This document shows positions 27,414 through 36,347 of a DNA stretch of 64,000 bases, one piece after another. Below the pieces are notes generated by a model. The model worked only from the letters and a program-made list of their open reading frames with translations. It was not told where the DNA came from and did not search any database. Numbering within the stretch: the stretch's first letter is position 1; each line of letters starts with the position of its first letter. A program made the translations under genes and the position numbers. This DNA is from Laspinema olomoucense D3b (GTDB lineage Bacteria; Cyanobacteriota; Cyanobacteriia; Cyanobacteriales; Laspinemataceae). The stretch lies in the NCBI RefSeq assembly GCF_025370785.1, contig NZ_JAMXFA010000008.1, positions 1 through 64,000 of the forward strand, written 5' to 3'.

Positions 27414-30400
27414 CTACCAACTTTTTAAATCTTCTTCCAATTTAGTTAAAGATTGAACTAAATCTGACAGTTGTTGATTGTTCATTAAACGACGGTTATT
27501 AACACCATATCGTTTAACCAGTAGTTGTTTTAGTTTGGTCTCATCAAATCCCAAACTAACAACTGATTTAATTAAAATTGTTGTTTCTTTAAGCAGTTTT
27601 ACATCAACATCAGCCGATTTTTTATTCAATTCTGAAACGGGAACGGATTGAATAATTTCTTCAGTTTCCCATTTTTTACCATTACTACGAGGTTGGTTTC
27701 CAATGCAGAGAAAGACCATGTTTTGATTTTCAGAGAAAGAGCGAATAATCCCGGTCTGATTATTCCACTGTACTTGTTCACCTATGGAGAATTGTTTACG
27801 AAAACTGGTTACCACTATTTGGCTGATTGCTGTTCCATGTAATCTCATTTGGTTCCCAAAATCAATCAGTTCATTTCGGGTCATCAGAGCTTGAGATAAT
27901 TTAGAATATCTCTGCTCCATAAAAGCTCTTAAATCCGCTTTTGATACTCCTTTATTTGCCAATCCCATAAATAATTCATGCGTCTGTTTCCTTAATTCTC
28001 TTAATTCACCTTCACCTTCAGAATCAGAAACAGAATCAGAAACAGAATCAGAAACAGAATCAGAAACAGAATCAGAAACGTTTTCAGAAACAGAATCAGA
28101 AACGTTTTCAGAAACAGAATCAGATTGAGAAATGTTTTCAGAAACAGAGGGTTGAGGGGAGATAGAGGAGATAATTTTGAGACGAGCGCGAATTGATGAA
28201 TCAAGAGATTGCCAGACTTGACGTTTAACATCATCAGGCATAGGACCAGTAATTTCAGCCAATAACGCATTATCAGCTTCTTCAAAATTAGCTACATCTA
28301 TTAGTAATTGACACCACTCAGGAAGAGTTAATGTATTATCTTTGGCAAAGGTTGTGGTTGTAGTCATCAAAACTTCTTCACCTATTTCTGTAGAAGAATT
28401 ATCAGACTCTTGATACCAAACGTTATTAGACCCAGAATCAGACCGATTATTAGACCTTGATTCAGACCCATAATCAAACCCAGAATCAGACCCATTATCA
28501 GACTGAGAATTAGGAACAGTATCAGATGATAAATTATTGATTGAATCAAGTTGTTGGTCAATAGTAGGAGTTTTATCTGCATCAGTTCTTAATCTAATTC
28601 TGCTAATAGATTTTCGCCCTTTAGAGTCTCGGGTTCTGGAACAATCCCATTTCAAAGTTTGAGAACAAAGTTCAATTAAATCTGCACTAAAATTATTAAT
28701 TGACTTGGGTTGTAAACCCGATTGACGACAGAATAAATTATAAGAACCAAATAATGTAGATAATTCAGGATGATAAGATTCATCTTTCCATTCATCTTTA
28801 TCGGAACCAATTTGAGTTTTGGCTTCTTCATCAGAAATAATCCATTCAGAGACCCAAGCAGCAATGGAATCAGTACGGATTTTCGATTCCCAAAGCACTG
28901 GGGATAAGTTATCATTACCAATTCCGCGTAAAGTTCTTTCAATGATACATTCAGGGATACTGAGTAAATAATTGGTAAATGCAGGTAATTCAGGTGAAAA
29001 TTCAGCTTCTAAATCCCGTAACTCAGACGGAGCCGGTTTATGGAGAAATTCGGCCATTAATACCCGTCTAGTTAACCAAGACCCAGCATCTGCATGGAAT
29101 ATAGGAAAATTACTTGTAACTACTGCCATACCTGAAAACCTAAATTGGAAGCCATCTTTGTATAGACGACGGGCATTGAGTGGGTCTTGGCCGGTGAGTC
29201 TTTTAAAGTTTCCCAGTCTACCCAGTACCTTATCTTGGTCAGGTAACAGCAGTAATCTTTTTCCAAATACTTGAGCGACTGCGTGTTTATCTTCTAAATC
29301 TGGCAATGACAAAGTAACCACATTTTGTTCTCCAATTAATGCAGCTAATAAATTTGTCATTGTTGTTTTACCTGTCCCACCAACTCCGATGAGGTGGAGG
29401 AATTTTTGCAGGTCACTACGTCCGCGTAATACTGCTGCGGCATAGCATAGAAGAAGGTGTTTAGCTTGAGGAGTATTTGTAGCAATATCTAACCAATTAT
29501 CTATTTTTCCCCAATCTGTTGAAACAACTGAATAAGGGCGAGGTAATGCCCAAGTTAAGCGATTTCCTGGTGAATGTTCTGTAAATTGGCCTGTTGATAA
29601 TTCCAGAACTCCATTACTAAAAGGCAGAATTTCTCTATTACTGCGTTCATTCCATAATCTGGAGAATAATGAATAGCGCAAAATTCCCACAATATTTTTG
29701 ATATATTTGGGGGTGTAATTTGTAATATTTCGGGAACAGACAATATCATTGATTGATGTTTCCACAAATATTTCTGAAACGGGTGACCATACCCCATCAG
29801 AAACTAAGCCATACATCATCCAAGTATTATGTTCATCGTTCCATAGAATACGGTCGCGATAATCCTCTGCTATTTCTTTAGCTATTTCAGAGGCTGGAGT
29901 TGGTTTAGTTGGTTTAGTTGGTGAATAATTTTGGTTTTCTTGATTGGCGATCGCCACAGCATTATGAATTTCTGCTTCTAATTTTTCAATAAATTCTTCA
30001 GGAGACAAAACTGCTAAAATTTCGGCAATATCTCCTTTTTCTGGTAAATCAGGAACAATTGCTAACGGAGATATTTTGATAAAAGGAAGACCGGCTTCTC
30101 TACAAGCATCATTTATGGCTTGAGATTTAGTTTCTCCAGTTTTATCATTATCTGGTAACATAGCTACCAGAATATTTTTGTTATAAGTTTTGATTCGAGA
30201 AATCACATCAAGAATGGAAGCATGACTCCAAGCGCCACCACTCAGAGTAATAGCAACTAAACTCAGAGACCGGGCAATTTCCACACATCCTTCACCTTCA
30301 AGGAAAAGTAGAACTGGAACTGTATCAGGATTTTCTTGAATTGATTCTATAGCGGCAATTGCTTCATTTTCACGATAAGCAGGCCAAATAGACTCACCTT

Positions 30401-30887
30401 TTGACCAAACTGGAGCACCATCTTCATTAAGGGAACATTGTCTGAAAGTTTTGCTATAACCTTTTGGGTTTGATTCATCATTCCATTGAATACGCCAATT
30501 ACAGCGACCATTGCCATAATCGTAACGAATTCCGATAGCATCATCTGGTATGCCATTTGGAATAAAAGGAGGAGATTGACGAATTGGATAATCTGAGACT
30601 TGTTGTTTTAATAAGTTTAGTTGTCCAATAGGTTTGACTGTAGTTTTGGCTGAAATTTTCCGAGATTTAATATATTTTTTGGGTTCGGAGACTGTTTTAC
30701 TCATGTTTGATGGACTAAGAACTTCGCGAATATCTTCTACATCACAACCATGCCAACATTGATAAGCTCCTGTTTTGGGATTGATTGTGAAATCGTTTCC
30801 CGAACACACTGGACAATGGTAGCGGTTTTTCCCTTTTCTTTTAGTTGGAGTCAAGGTTTCGGCATAATCCAGGATATTGAAAGTCAT
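27414..30887 (-). CDS. Large primase-helicase (CHC2 zinc finger, Toprim, SF3 helicase)
   Basis: Replication protein of 1157 residues. The N-terminal zinc finger uses C25, C28, C44 and C48. A Toprim-like domain follows (LFLEGEGC near 197, MLPDND near 245), then a D5-type N-terminal region (about 330-480) and a superfamily-3 helicase with Walker A GVGGTGKTT near residue 500. After about 770 the chain becomes low complexity: an Asn/Ser/Asp/Gly stretch, then SD/SE-V repeats, before a folded C-terminal part. This is a typical plasmid/phage initiator-primase and implies self-replication. It starts 47 bases inside the upstream winged-helix gene. Confidence 0.9.
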   Translation of the reverse strand: MTFNILDYAETLTPTKRKGKNRYHCPVCSGNDFTINPKTGAYQCWHGCDVEDIREVLSPSNMSKTVSEPKKYIKSRKISAKTTVKPIGQLNLLKQQVSDYPIRQSPPFIPNGIPDDAIGIRYDYGNGRCNWRIQWNDESNPKGYSKTFRQCSLNEDGAPVWSKGESIWPAYRENEAIAAIESIQENPDTVPVLLFLEGEGCVEIARSLSLVAITLSGGAWSHASILDVISRIKTYNKNILVAMLPDNDKTGETKSQAINDACREAGLPFIKISPLAIVPDLPEKGDIAEILAVLSPEEFIEKLEAEIHNAVAIANQENQNYSPTKPTKPTPASEIAKEIAEDYRDRILWNDEHNTWMMYGLVSDGVWSPVSEIFVETSINDIVCSRNITNYTPKYIKNIVGILRYSLFSRLWNERSNREILPFSNGVLELSTGQFTEHSPGNRLTWALPRPYSVVSTDWGKIDNWLDIATNTPQAKHLLLCYAAAVLRGRSDLQKFLHLIGVGGTGKTTMTNLLAALIGEQNVVTLSLPDLEDKHAVAQVFGKRLLLLPDQDKVLGRLGNFKRLTGQDPLNARRLYKDGFQFRFSGMAVVTSNFPIFHADAGSWLTRRVLMAEFLHKPAPSELRDLEAEFSPELPAFTNYLLSIPECIIERTLRGIGNDNLSPVLWESKIRTDSIAAWVSEWIISDEEAKTQIGSDKDEWKDESYHPELSTLFGSYNLFCRQSGLQPKSINNFSADLIELCSQTLKWDCSRTRDSKGRKSISRIRLRTDADKTPTIDQQLDSINNLSSDTVPNSQSDNGSDSGFDYGSESRSNNRSDSGSNNVWYQESDNSSTEIGEEVLMTTTTTFAKDNTLTLPEWCQLLIDVANFEEADNALLAEITGPMPDDVKRQVWQSLDSSIRARLKIISSISPQPSVSENISQSDSVSENVSDSVSENVSDSVSDSVSDSVSDSVSDSEGEGELRELRKQTHELFMGLANKGVSKADLRAFMEQRYSKLSQALMTRNELIDFGNQMRLHGTAISQIVVTSFRKQFSIGEQVQWNNQTGIIRSFSENQNMVFLCIGNQPRSNGKKWETEEIIQSVPVSELNKKSADVDVKLLKETTILIKSVVSLGFDETKLKQLLVKRYGVNNRRLMNNQQLSDLVQSLTKLEEDLKSW

Positions 30888-31134
30888 TGTTTATTTTCCA
30901 GATTTTTGAAGGTTGACCGTAGCGTGAAGTTTTGGCTTTTCTACTGCACAGAATTTTTCCTTCACTGATTAAACGATTTAAGTGAGAAATTGTTTGTTGA
31001 TAACAACAAGGAAGTTGTTCTGCAATTTCTTTAGTAGTTCGCCAATTGCCGTCATTGAGAATCTCTAAGATTTGATTACATCGTTGTTTACCTAGACGGC
31101 GATTTTTGGATGCCCATTTTATGAGGTTAGTCAA
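30841..31134 (-). CDS. Winged-helix DNA-binding protein (97 aa)
   Basis: Small regulator: NQILEILNDGNWRTTKEIAEQLPCCYQQTISHLNRLISEGKILCSRK is a clear winged helix-turn-helix with wing (GQPSKIWKI). Its 3' end overlaps the primase start by 47 bases, so expression of the two is linked. It could regulate the replication operon or act as an origin-binding accessory protein. Confidence 0.75.
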   Translation of the reverse strand: MTNLIKWASKNRRLGKQRCNQILEILNDGNWRTTKEIAEQLPCCYQQTISHLNRLISEGKILCSRKAKTSRYGQPSKIWKINNDFQYPGLCRNLDSN

Positions 31135-31278
31135 ATACTCCTCCTTTCTCTTTTAGGCTCCTCTTTTGTCATTCTATTTGTAGCTACACTTATCAAGATA
31201 GTGTAATTTTGGTGTTGTAAATTCTGATGATATTTTCATCAGAATCATTGTCAACACGCTTAATTGTGTGTTAAGCCA

Positions 31279-31467
31279 TTAAGAAACTAAGCCATCAAAT
31301 AGATTTTCTTGATTAGTCAAGTAGAAATCCACTATGTTAGCCAGGACCAAGGACTGACTTGTTTGCTCTAATGCTGAAATCACTTCAATTTTTCGTTTGG
31401 TTTCTGGAGAAATATTGAAGCTCGTTTTTTTCAATTGCATTTCTCCAGTGCTTCTATTTCGTTTCAT
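31279..31467 (-). CDS. Ribbon-helix-helix-like small regulator (62 aa)
   Basis: Begins MKRNRSTGEMQLKKTSFNIS: a basic N-terminus with a short strand (KKTSFNIS) followed by two helices (PETKRKIEVISALEQTSQSLVLANIVDFYL) is the RHH/CopG arrangement. It is divergent from the XRE repressor gene across a 130-bp region holding inverted CTTACCA/TGGTAAG sites and probably helps control plasmid-like copy number or replication. Confidence 0.6.
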   Translation of the reverse strand: MKRNRSTGEMQLKKTSFNISPETKRKIEVISALEQTSQSLVLANIVDFYLTNQENLFDGLVS

Positions 31468-31519
31468 GGGGCCTCTTTCTCTCCCGGTGGAGGACCTATT
31501 TTTTGGATATTAACCACAC

Positions 31520-31557
31520 CTTACCAAATTTTCCATTTATCTGTCAATCCTGGTAAG
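31520..31557. promoter_or_regulatory. Inverted CTTACCA / TGGTAAG operator
   Basis: CTTACCA at 31520-31526 and TGGTAAG at 31551-31557 form a 7-bp inverted pair in the divergent promoter region between the RHH gene and the XRE repressor gene. The same heptamer recurs three times before the KfrA-like gene, so it is a candidate binding site for one of the element's regulators. Confidence 0.55.
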
Positions 31558-31598
31558 AGAGATTTTAGTAAAGTTTTGTAATGTATTGAGGAATAACG

Positions 31599-32018
31599 AT
31601 GAGAGCCGTATCAATTGTGGATTTAGATGAACAACAACGATTAGGCGAATTATTGAAATATCTTCGGGGAAGCCAAAGCCAGCGGGAATTCGGGAAAAAG
31701 ATAGGGGTATCCCACCCAACAATATCTGCTTGGGAAAATTGCCAATGGGAACCCTCTGAGAAATATCTCCAGAAAATTGCTGCGTTATCTGGGGCCACAT
31801 TAGGCGATTTAAAAGCCTATCTCCAATCTAATCACAGCCCTGAAACCTTTGTGATATTGAAGGATGAGCCCAATATCCCCACGGGGGTCCCCACCGAGAC
31901 CTCATTTCGTTCTGATTTTAATCTTGAAACCACCTATTCCCTTAATCAAATTGCTCGAATCCTCCGGATTCTGGCCGATATGCTGGACCCCCCCCAGCCC
32001 CCTAACTCAAATTCCTAA
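31599..32018 (+). CDS. XRE-family repressor
   Basis: 139 residues. The HTH covers about 17-70 (LLKYLRGSQSQREFGKKIGVSHPTISAWENCQWEPSEKYLQKIA), followed by a Pro-rich linker and a C-terminal helix (YSLNQIARILRILADMLD) that could dimerise. It is divergently transcribed from the leftward replication region and followed by a strong terminator, the usual arrangement of a C1-like repressor. Confidence 0.85.
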   Translation: MRAVSIVDLDEQQRLGELLKYLRGSQSQREFGKKIGVSHPTISAWENCQWEPSEKYLQKIAALSGATLGDLKAYLQSNHSPETFVILKDEPNIPTGVPTETSFRSDFNLETTYSLNQIARILRILADMLDPPQPPNSNS

Positions 32019-32055
32019 TCTAAACACCTCCACTTAACTGAATACCTTGCTGAAC

Positions 32056-32096
32056 ACCTTGCTGAACACCTCTAATTCTTGTTCAGCAAGGTTTTT
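32056..32096 (+). terminator. Rho-independent terminator of the repressor gene
   Basis: ACCTTGCTGAACA (32056-32068) pairs with TGTTCAGCAAGGT (32080-32092), followed by TTTT. A partial extra copy of the left arm (ACCTTGCTGAACA at 32044-32056) precedes it, which could make alternative hairpins. Confidence 0.85.
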
Positions 32097-32203
32097 GGCT
32101 TTTTGTCTGCCTTTGACTTCAAATATAAGCTCTTTTTTCCTTCTGAATATTTTTTCAGAATCTTTTATTCATTTAATTTCTGAGCTAAGTTTTATAGCTC
32201 AGA

Positions 32204-32286
32204 GTCTTCAGAGTCTTCAGATTCCTTGTCTAATCTAGCTTTTAGGTCTTCAGCAAGGTCTTCAGCAAGGTCTTCAGAGTCTTCAG
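32204..32286. repeat. Iteron-like GTCTTCAG repeats
   Basis: Six direct copies of GTCTTCAG at 32204, 32213, 32246, 32258, 32270 and 32279, spaced 9 to 12 bases apart apart from one 33-base gap. Three copies share a longer unit AAGGTCTTCAGC-like. Short direct repeats beside replication and partition genes are typical iterons. The spacer is AT-rich and between the repressor and the KfrA-like gene. Confidence 0.65.
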
Positions 32287-32392
32287 TTTTATGCAATCCA
32301 GATGTGCAATACCCAACTCGCTCCTCCAAACCTGTAGACCCTCTCCCAAATCATTCATCAAAAAACTGAATGATTTTCTTTACAAAAATTTA

Positions 32393-32439
32393 CTTACCAG
32401 AAATGGTTAGTTATGGTAAGCTAGTGTTAGAGTGGTAAG
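32393..32439 (+). promoter_or_regulatory. Operator region of the KfrA-like gene
   Basis: CTTACCA (32393-32399), TGGTTAG (32404-32410), TGGTAAG (32414-32420) and TGGTAAG (32433-32439) lie just upstream of the ATG at 32463. The first and second form an interrupted palindrome. The same heptamer occurs at 31520-31557. KfrA proteins are known autorepressors, so self-binding is plausible. Confidence 0.6.
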
Positions 32440-32462
32440 AACAGAACGGAGAAAAAAAAGAA

Positions 32463-33578
32463 ATGGCTAAACTACCAACGACATGGACAAAGCTGGACTT
32501 AAGCGGGTTCGAGATAAATCAAGACCAGGTGCCAGCTAAAGGAATCAACCGGCAAATGGTGGATATGGCTTGTGACGTACTCCAAGCGAATAAAATCGCA
32601 ATCCGCAACCGCACAGTGCAACAGGCTCTCAAAGAAATCTACGGCGTCGGGGGGAGCGCCACCGATGTATGCAATTTATTGAAAGAGTGGCGGAAGGAAA
32701 ATACAGACGCGCTGAAAGAAGGGAAAAACGACAAGGATTTAGTAACGGCCATCCTGGACTCAGTAGATGATGGACTATTGGCTGATGAGGAAATTCCTGA
32801 AGAATTCCTGACTATCTCAAAGCAAATCGCTCAGGCAACGTACCGGCTGGCTTATCAAACCGCAGATACCAATATTAGTGGTGAGCGCTTACGTCAACTC
32901 AGCATCGAGAATGATACTCTGCGTCAACAACTCAAAGAGTTTCCCCAAATCCAGATGGAACTAGACTTCTATCAAAAACAGTACGAACGTCAACAAAGTG
33001 AACTTAAGTCTGTTTATATTCAGTTGAATAAACAGCAATTGGCTGATTCTGAAGAGTTCTCTCAACGTTTGGATAGTTTGATGTCGGAGCGGAATAATTT
33101 AGTCGAACAATTGGCGATCGCTACTGAACGCCTCAATTCATTGACTGAAACCGAATTATCTCTGGCTAAACTTAGTGGTTCTCTATCCGCTCGTGAACAA
33201 GAAGTCAGTCAACTACAATCCCAAATTCAATCCCTGCAACAGTCTCAAGGTGAAAAAGAGGTGATTGAACAACAGTTGATTGAAGTTAAACAACAATTGG
33301 CTACAGCACATGAAACAATTACTCAACTTCAAAGTCAATCTCGTCAATCTGCGGGTCTTGAAGTTGATGTGGATGTTGACCAACTTGTTGCCGATAATCA
33401 AGAACTCAATCATCTCGTCCAAGTTCTCAACGACCAAATCTCTCATTATCAACAACTGATTGATTCTGATTCTGTTATTGATTCTGATTCTGTTATTAAT
33501 TCTGTTTCTGAGGAGGATGATTTTACAGAAATGGAGTCAAAGGGGTCAAAAGGTAAAAAGGAAAAACAAACAGCATAA
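32463..33578 (+). CDS. KfrA-like DNA-binding coiled-coil protein
   Basis: The N-terminal 100 residues carry the KfrA pattern (VDMACDVLQANKIAIRNRTVQQALKEIYGVGGSATDVCNLLKEW), a plasmid DNA-binding domain. From about 125 to 320 the chain is a long Gln/Leu-rich coiled coil, and it ends in an acidic, then Lys-rich tail with SDSVI repeats. KfrA-type proteins stabilise plasmids and repress their own promoter; the repeated TGGTAAG sites upstream fit this. First gene of a long rightward series. Confidence 0.8.
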   Translation: MAKLPTTWTKLDLSGFEINQDQVPAKGINRQMVDMACDVLQANKIAIRNRTVQQALKEIYGVGGSATDVCNLLKEWRKENTDALKEGKNDKDLVTAILDSVDDGLLADEEIPEEFLTISKQIAQATYRLAYQTADTNISGERLRQLSIENDTLRQQLKEFPQIQMELDFYQKQYERQQSELKSVYIQLNKQQLADSEEFSQRLDSLMSERNNLVEQLAIATERLNSLTETELSLAKLSGSLSAREQEVSQLQSQIQSLQQSQGEKEVIEQQLIEVKQQLATAHETITQLQSQSRQSAGLEVDVDVDQLVADNQELNHLVQVLNDQISHYQQLIDSDSVIDSDSVINSVSEEDDFTEMESKGSKGKKEKQTA

Positions 33579-33594
33579 AATTCAGTAAAAATCG

Positions 33595-33612
33595 GGGCAG
33601 TAAAAAACTGCC
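33595..33612 (+). other. Intergenic hairpin
   Basis: GGGCAG and CTGCCC with loop TAAAAAA, directly after the KfrA-like gene; weak T-tract follows, so it may also terminate. Confidence 0.6.
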
Positions 33613-33648
33613 CTTTAAACCAATCAACATCATAATCACAAGATAAAG

Positions 33649-33936
33649 ATGAAAGAAGCCGAAAAATACTTGTTTTTGAAAGCAGAAATTCTAGCGGAAC
33701 TAAAAAAAATCCAGTCAAATCTTCATTTCTGGCTGAAAAATCCCCAAAATGATTGGGTTTATCAAGAAAAAATTGTCAAAGCTCAAACCAAAATTCAAAT
33801 ATTACAACAGTTGGAAAAATTGATAAATTATCTGGACAATAATCAGATAAGTAAAAAATCTACTCAATCGATTCAAATGCTTGAACGGTGTTTTGAATTA
33901 CCAACAATCTCTCCAAGTACACCCGAAAAAGAATAA
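33649..33936 (+). CDS. Hypothetical helical protein (95 aa)
   Basis: Not recognised. Lys-, Gln- and Leu-rich chain with heptad-like spacing (FLKAEILAELKKIQSNLHFW, then LQQLEKLINYLDN), so probably all-helical and possibly oligomeric. It lies between the KfrA-like gene and an AAA ATPase on the same strand and may work with either. Confidence 0.6.
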   Translation: MKEAEKYLFLKAEILAELKKIQSNLHFWLKNPQNDWVYQEKIVKAQTKIQILQQLEKLINYLDNNQISKKSTQSIQMLERCFELPTISPSTPEKE

Positions 33937-33992
33937 AGAAAATTAACTCAAAATTCTCAACTAAATCAGGAGCTAAATCAGGAGAAAAGATT

Positions 33993-35519
33993 ATGGAAAT
34001 AATTGCAGAGTTGAAGACAATTTTACAAGCTAGATATTCATTAGTCTATGCAGTAACAAAAGATGAAGAAATGGGGGAAGAGGTATTAATAGAAGCAACT
34101 GATAAAAAAAGACAAATATATTTTTGGGATTTCTCAAGAGGCTGGTTGGATTCAGGAAAAGATAAAGGAAATCCTATGCAAGCACTAAATCGCATAGCAT
34201 CCGCACCACCAGAACAAGCAACTTTGTTCGTAATGAAGGATTTAGCAAATGTTATAGCTCCAATCAATGGAAGAATCACACCACCACAGATTCCGATAGT
34301 GCGGGAAATTAAGAATTTGGCTCGGGAAATGAGTCGGGATAGGCGCTGTCTAATTCTCCTGTCAAATGATGTGGTTTTGCCCAAGGAATTAGAAGAAGAA
34401 GCATTAATCCTAGATTTTAGTCTGCCCAGTCTGAGTGAGATTCACCAAATCATTGATACATTGGTTGGGAAAAAAATTAAACTATCTCCAGATGACCGGG
34501 AACGATTAGGTAAGGCTTGTCAGGGATTGACTCGAATCCGAATCCAGCGGATATTAGCCAAAAGTTTGGTTAAACATCATTCAATCACATCGTCCGCTAT
34601 TGATGAAGTCATTGACGAAAAACGCTCAACAATACGCAAAACAGAAATTCTCGAATTCATTAGTTCTGATAAGGGCTTAGAATCAGTTGGGGGCTTAGAC
34701 AATCTCAAACTATGGGTCCGGTCAAGAAGCGGTAGTTTTTCGGAAAAAGCCCGTGATTATGGTTTACCTATGCCCAAGGGTGTTCTGTTGGCAGGGATTC
34801 AGGGAACTGGGAAATCTCTGAGCGCCAAAACCATTGCTCACGAATGGAAGCTGCCTCTATTACGTTTGGATGTTGGTCGGCTGTTTGGTGGAATTGTTGG
34901 GGAATCTGAATCTCGTACCCGGCAGGCCATTCAAATTGCTGAAGCCATCTCTCCATGTGTCCTTTGGATTGATGAAATTGATAAAGCGTTTAGCAATGGT
35001 GGCGGTGACGGTGACAGTGGTACATCTAAGCGCGTGTTTGGGACATTTCTCACTTGGATGCAAGAAAAAACTGCCTTGGTGTTTATCGTACTCACTGCTA
35101 ATCAAGTGGAACTGCTCCCGGCTGAGTTTCTTCGTAAAGGACGGCTGAATGAGATTTTCTGGGTGGATTTGCCCAGCCATGATGAACGGAAATCAATTTT
35201 CAATGTGCATCTGAGTCGATTACGTTCCGAGCGCCAGTTTGATTTAGATTTATTGGCATCTCGGTCTAAAGATTTTTCGGGTGCAGAGATTGAACAAGCT
35301 ATTTATGATGGGATGCAATTAGGATTTTCTCGGAATGAGGAATTTACTGAAACTGATTTATTGAATGCGATCGCCACTACTGTTCCTTTAAGCCAAATCG
35401 CTGCCAATCAAATTAATCATCTCCGTGATTGGGCTTCTCGTTCTGGCGCTCGTCCTGCTTCTTTTTTGGATAATTCTGTCCAAACTTTAACTGAACAATG
35501 TTGGCTTGAAGTTGATTGA
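33993..35519 (+). CDS. ycf46: AAA ATPase of the Ycf46 type
   Basis: 508 residues. N-terminal helical/ATPase-like region, then an AAA module with Walker A AGIQGTGKSLSAK (near 270), Walker B CVLWIDEIDKAF (near 327), sensor-1 (VFIVLTANQ) and the Arg-finger region EFLRKGRLNEIFWVDLP. The overall design and N-terminal features (LSNDVVLPKELEEEALILDFSLPS) match the cyanobacterial/plastid Ycf46 family (Slr0374 type, from memory). It is a mobile-element paralogue of a usually chromosomal gene; its role here is unknown. Confidence 0.85.
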   Translation: MEIIAELKTILQARYSLVYAVTKDEEMGEEVLIEATDKKRQIYFWDFSRGWLDSGKDKGNPMQALNRIASAPPEQATLFVMKDLANVIAPINGRITPPQIPIVREIKNLAREMSRDRRCLILLSNDVVLPKELEEEALILDFSLPSLSEIHQIIDTLVGKKIKLSPDDRERLGKACQGLTRIRIQRILAKSLVKHHSITSSAIDEVIDEKRSTIRKTEILEFISSDKGLESVGGLDNLKLWVRSRSGSFSEKARDYGLPMPKGVLLAGIQGTGKSLSAKTIAHEWKLPLLRLDVGRLFGGIVGESESRTRQAIQIAEAISPCVLWIDEIDKAFSNGGGDGDSGTSKRVFGTFLTWMQEKTALVFIVLTANQVELLPAEFLRKGRLNEIFWVDLPSHDERKSIFNVHLSRLRSERQFDLDLLASRSKDFSGAEIEQAIYDGMQLGFSRNEEFTETDLLNAIATTVPLSQIAANQINHLRDWASRSGARPASFLDNSVQTLTEQCWLEVD

Positions 35520-35540
35520 ATTTGACTAATCAAAAACTAG

Positions 35541-35566
35541 GTCAAGTAGCATAAAAACTACTTGAC
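35541..35566 (+). other. Intergenic hairpin
   Basis: GTCAAGTAG (35541-35549) pairs with CTACTTGAC (35558-35566), loop CATAAAAA, just after the AAA ATPase gene. Confidence 0.7.
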
Positions 35567-35592
35567 TCCACTCCTAATACAACGGCAAAACT

Positions 35593-35847
35593 ATGACTAA
35601 ACCAACTACAACTAAACCAACTACAACTGAACCCATTACAACTGAACCCAATATTATGACTGAATTTACAACTACTTCATCATCCATCATTACTCCATCT
35701 GTATCTGAATCTGATATCAGTGCTGCTAAACAAAGACAAAAACAACTAATCAGTAAAGTCATTCGGGTGTTAATTGACTTTCAACATGATATTGATAGTC
35801 TTCAACAACAATTTCAATCTTTGGATAATGAAATTAATTCCAAATAA
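35593..35847 (+). CDS. Hypothetical Thr-rich protein (84 aa)
   Basis: Not recognised. The first 45 residues are a Thr/Pro/Ser-rich, probably disordered tail (repeats of TTKPTTTEP type), and the rest is a helix (AKQRQKQLISKVIRVLIDFQHDIDSLQQQFQSL) likely to form a coiled coil. The ACAACTAAACCA repeats in DNA underlie the tail. Confidence 0.6.
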   Translation: MTKPTTTKPTTTEPITTEPNIMTEFTTTSSSIITPSVSESDISAAKQRQKQLISKVIRVLIDFQHDIDSLQQQFQSLDNEINSK

Positions 35848-35850
35848 TTC

Positions 35851-35860
35851 GCTTTCGCTT
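35851..35860 (+). promoter_or_regulatory. GCTTTCGCTT upstream motif
   Basis: One of five near-identical decamers lying 26-28 bases before start codons in this element; here 28 bases before the ATG at 35889, which has no clear ribosome site. Confidence 0.5.
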
Positions 35861-35888
35861 TTTCTGTTGATATTTATTCATTTTAACC

Positions 35889-36266
35889 ATGTCTAACAAC
35901 TCCAAACCACAAATTAACACTGAACCTCAAATTATTCGTGTTTGTTCTGAAATCGAAGACCCTATAGGTTCTCTGGATGAAGTCGTTCAATATATCCTCC
36001 AAATTAAAGAGGAATATTCTAAATATTCCAATGTCCAGTTGGATTATGTTGCGGTTACTTATGAGGATTACGTCTACCAAATCTCTTATGACCGACTCGA
36101 AAACGAAGCTGAATTAGAAACTCGTATTGCTAAAGAAAAATTTGCAGTACGAGAATGGGAACAGAAACAACTAGACCTGATTGAAAAACAAAAGATACTT
36201 GCACAAAAACATGAACTACAAGAACAGTTAATTCAACTTAATCAGAAATTGCAAGAACTCGATTAA
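35889..36266 (+). CDS. Hypothetical protein with C-terminal coiled coil (125 aa)
   Basis: Not recognised. About 70 N-terminal residues look alpha/beta (IIRVCSEIEDPIGSLDEVVQYI). A long charged coiled coil then runs from about 75 to 125 (EWEQKQLDLIEKQKILAQKH). The upstream GCTTTCGCTT motif replaces a normal ribosome site. No known function. Confidence 0.65.
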   Translation: MSNNSKPQINTEPQIIRVCSEIEDPIGSLDEVVQYILQIKEEYSKYSNVQLDYVAVTYEDYVYQISYDRLENEAELETRIAKEKFAVREWEQKQLDLIEKQKILAQKHELQEQLIQLNQKLQELD

Positions 36267-36276
36267 CTCTCATTTT

Positions 36277-36316
36277 AGTCAAGTGGTAAAATCTCACTTG
36301 TTCTACCATTTGACTA
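36277..36316 (+). other. Intergenic nested hairpin
   Basis: TAGTCAAGTGGTA (36277-36289) pairs with TACCATTTGACTA (36304-36316) with one G.T, and CAAGTG/CACTTG (36280-36300) offers an alternative inner hairpin. Confidence 0.6.
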
Positions 36317-36347
36317 ACTTTAAATAAAATATAGAGGAGGTATTAAA

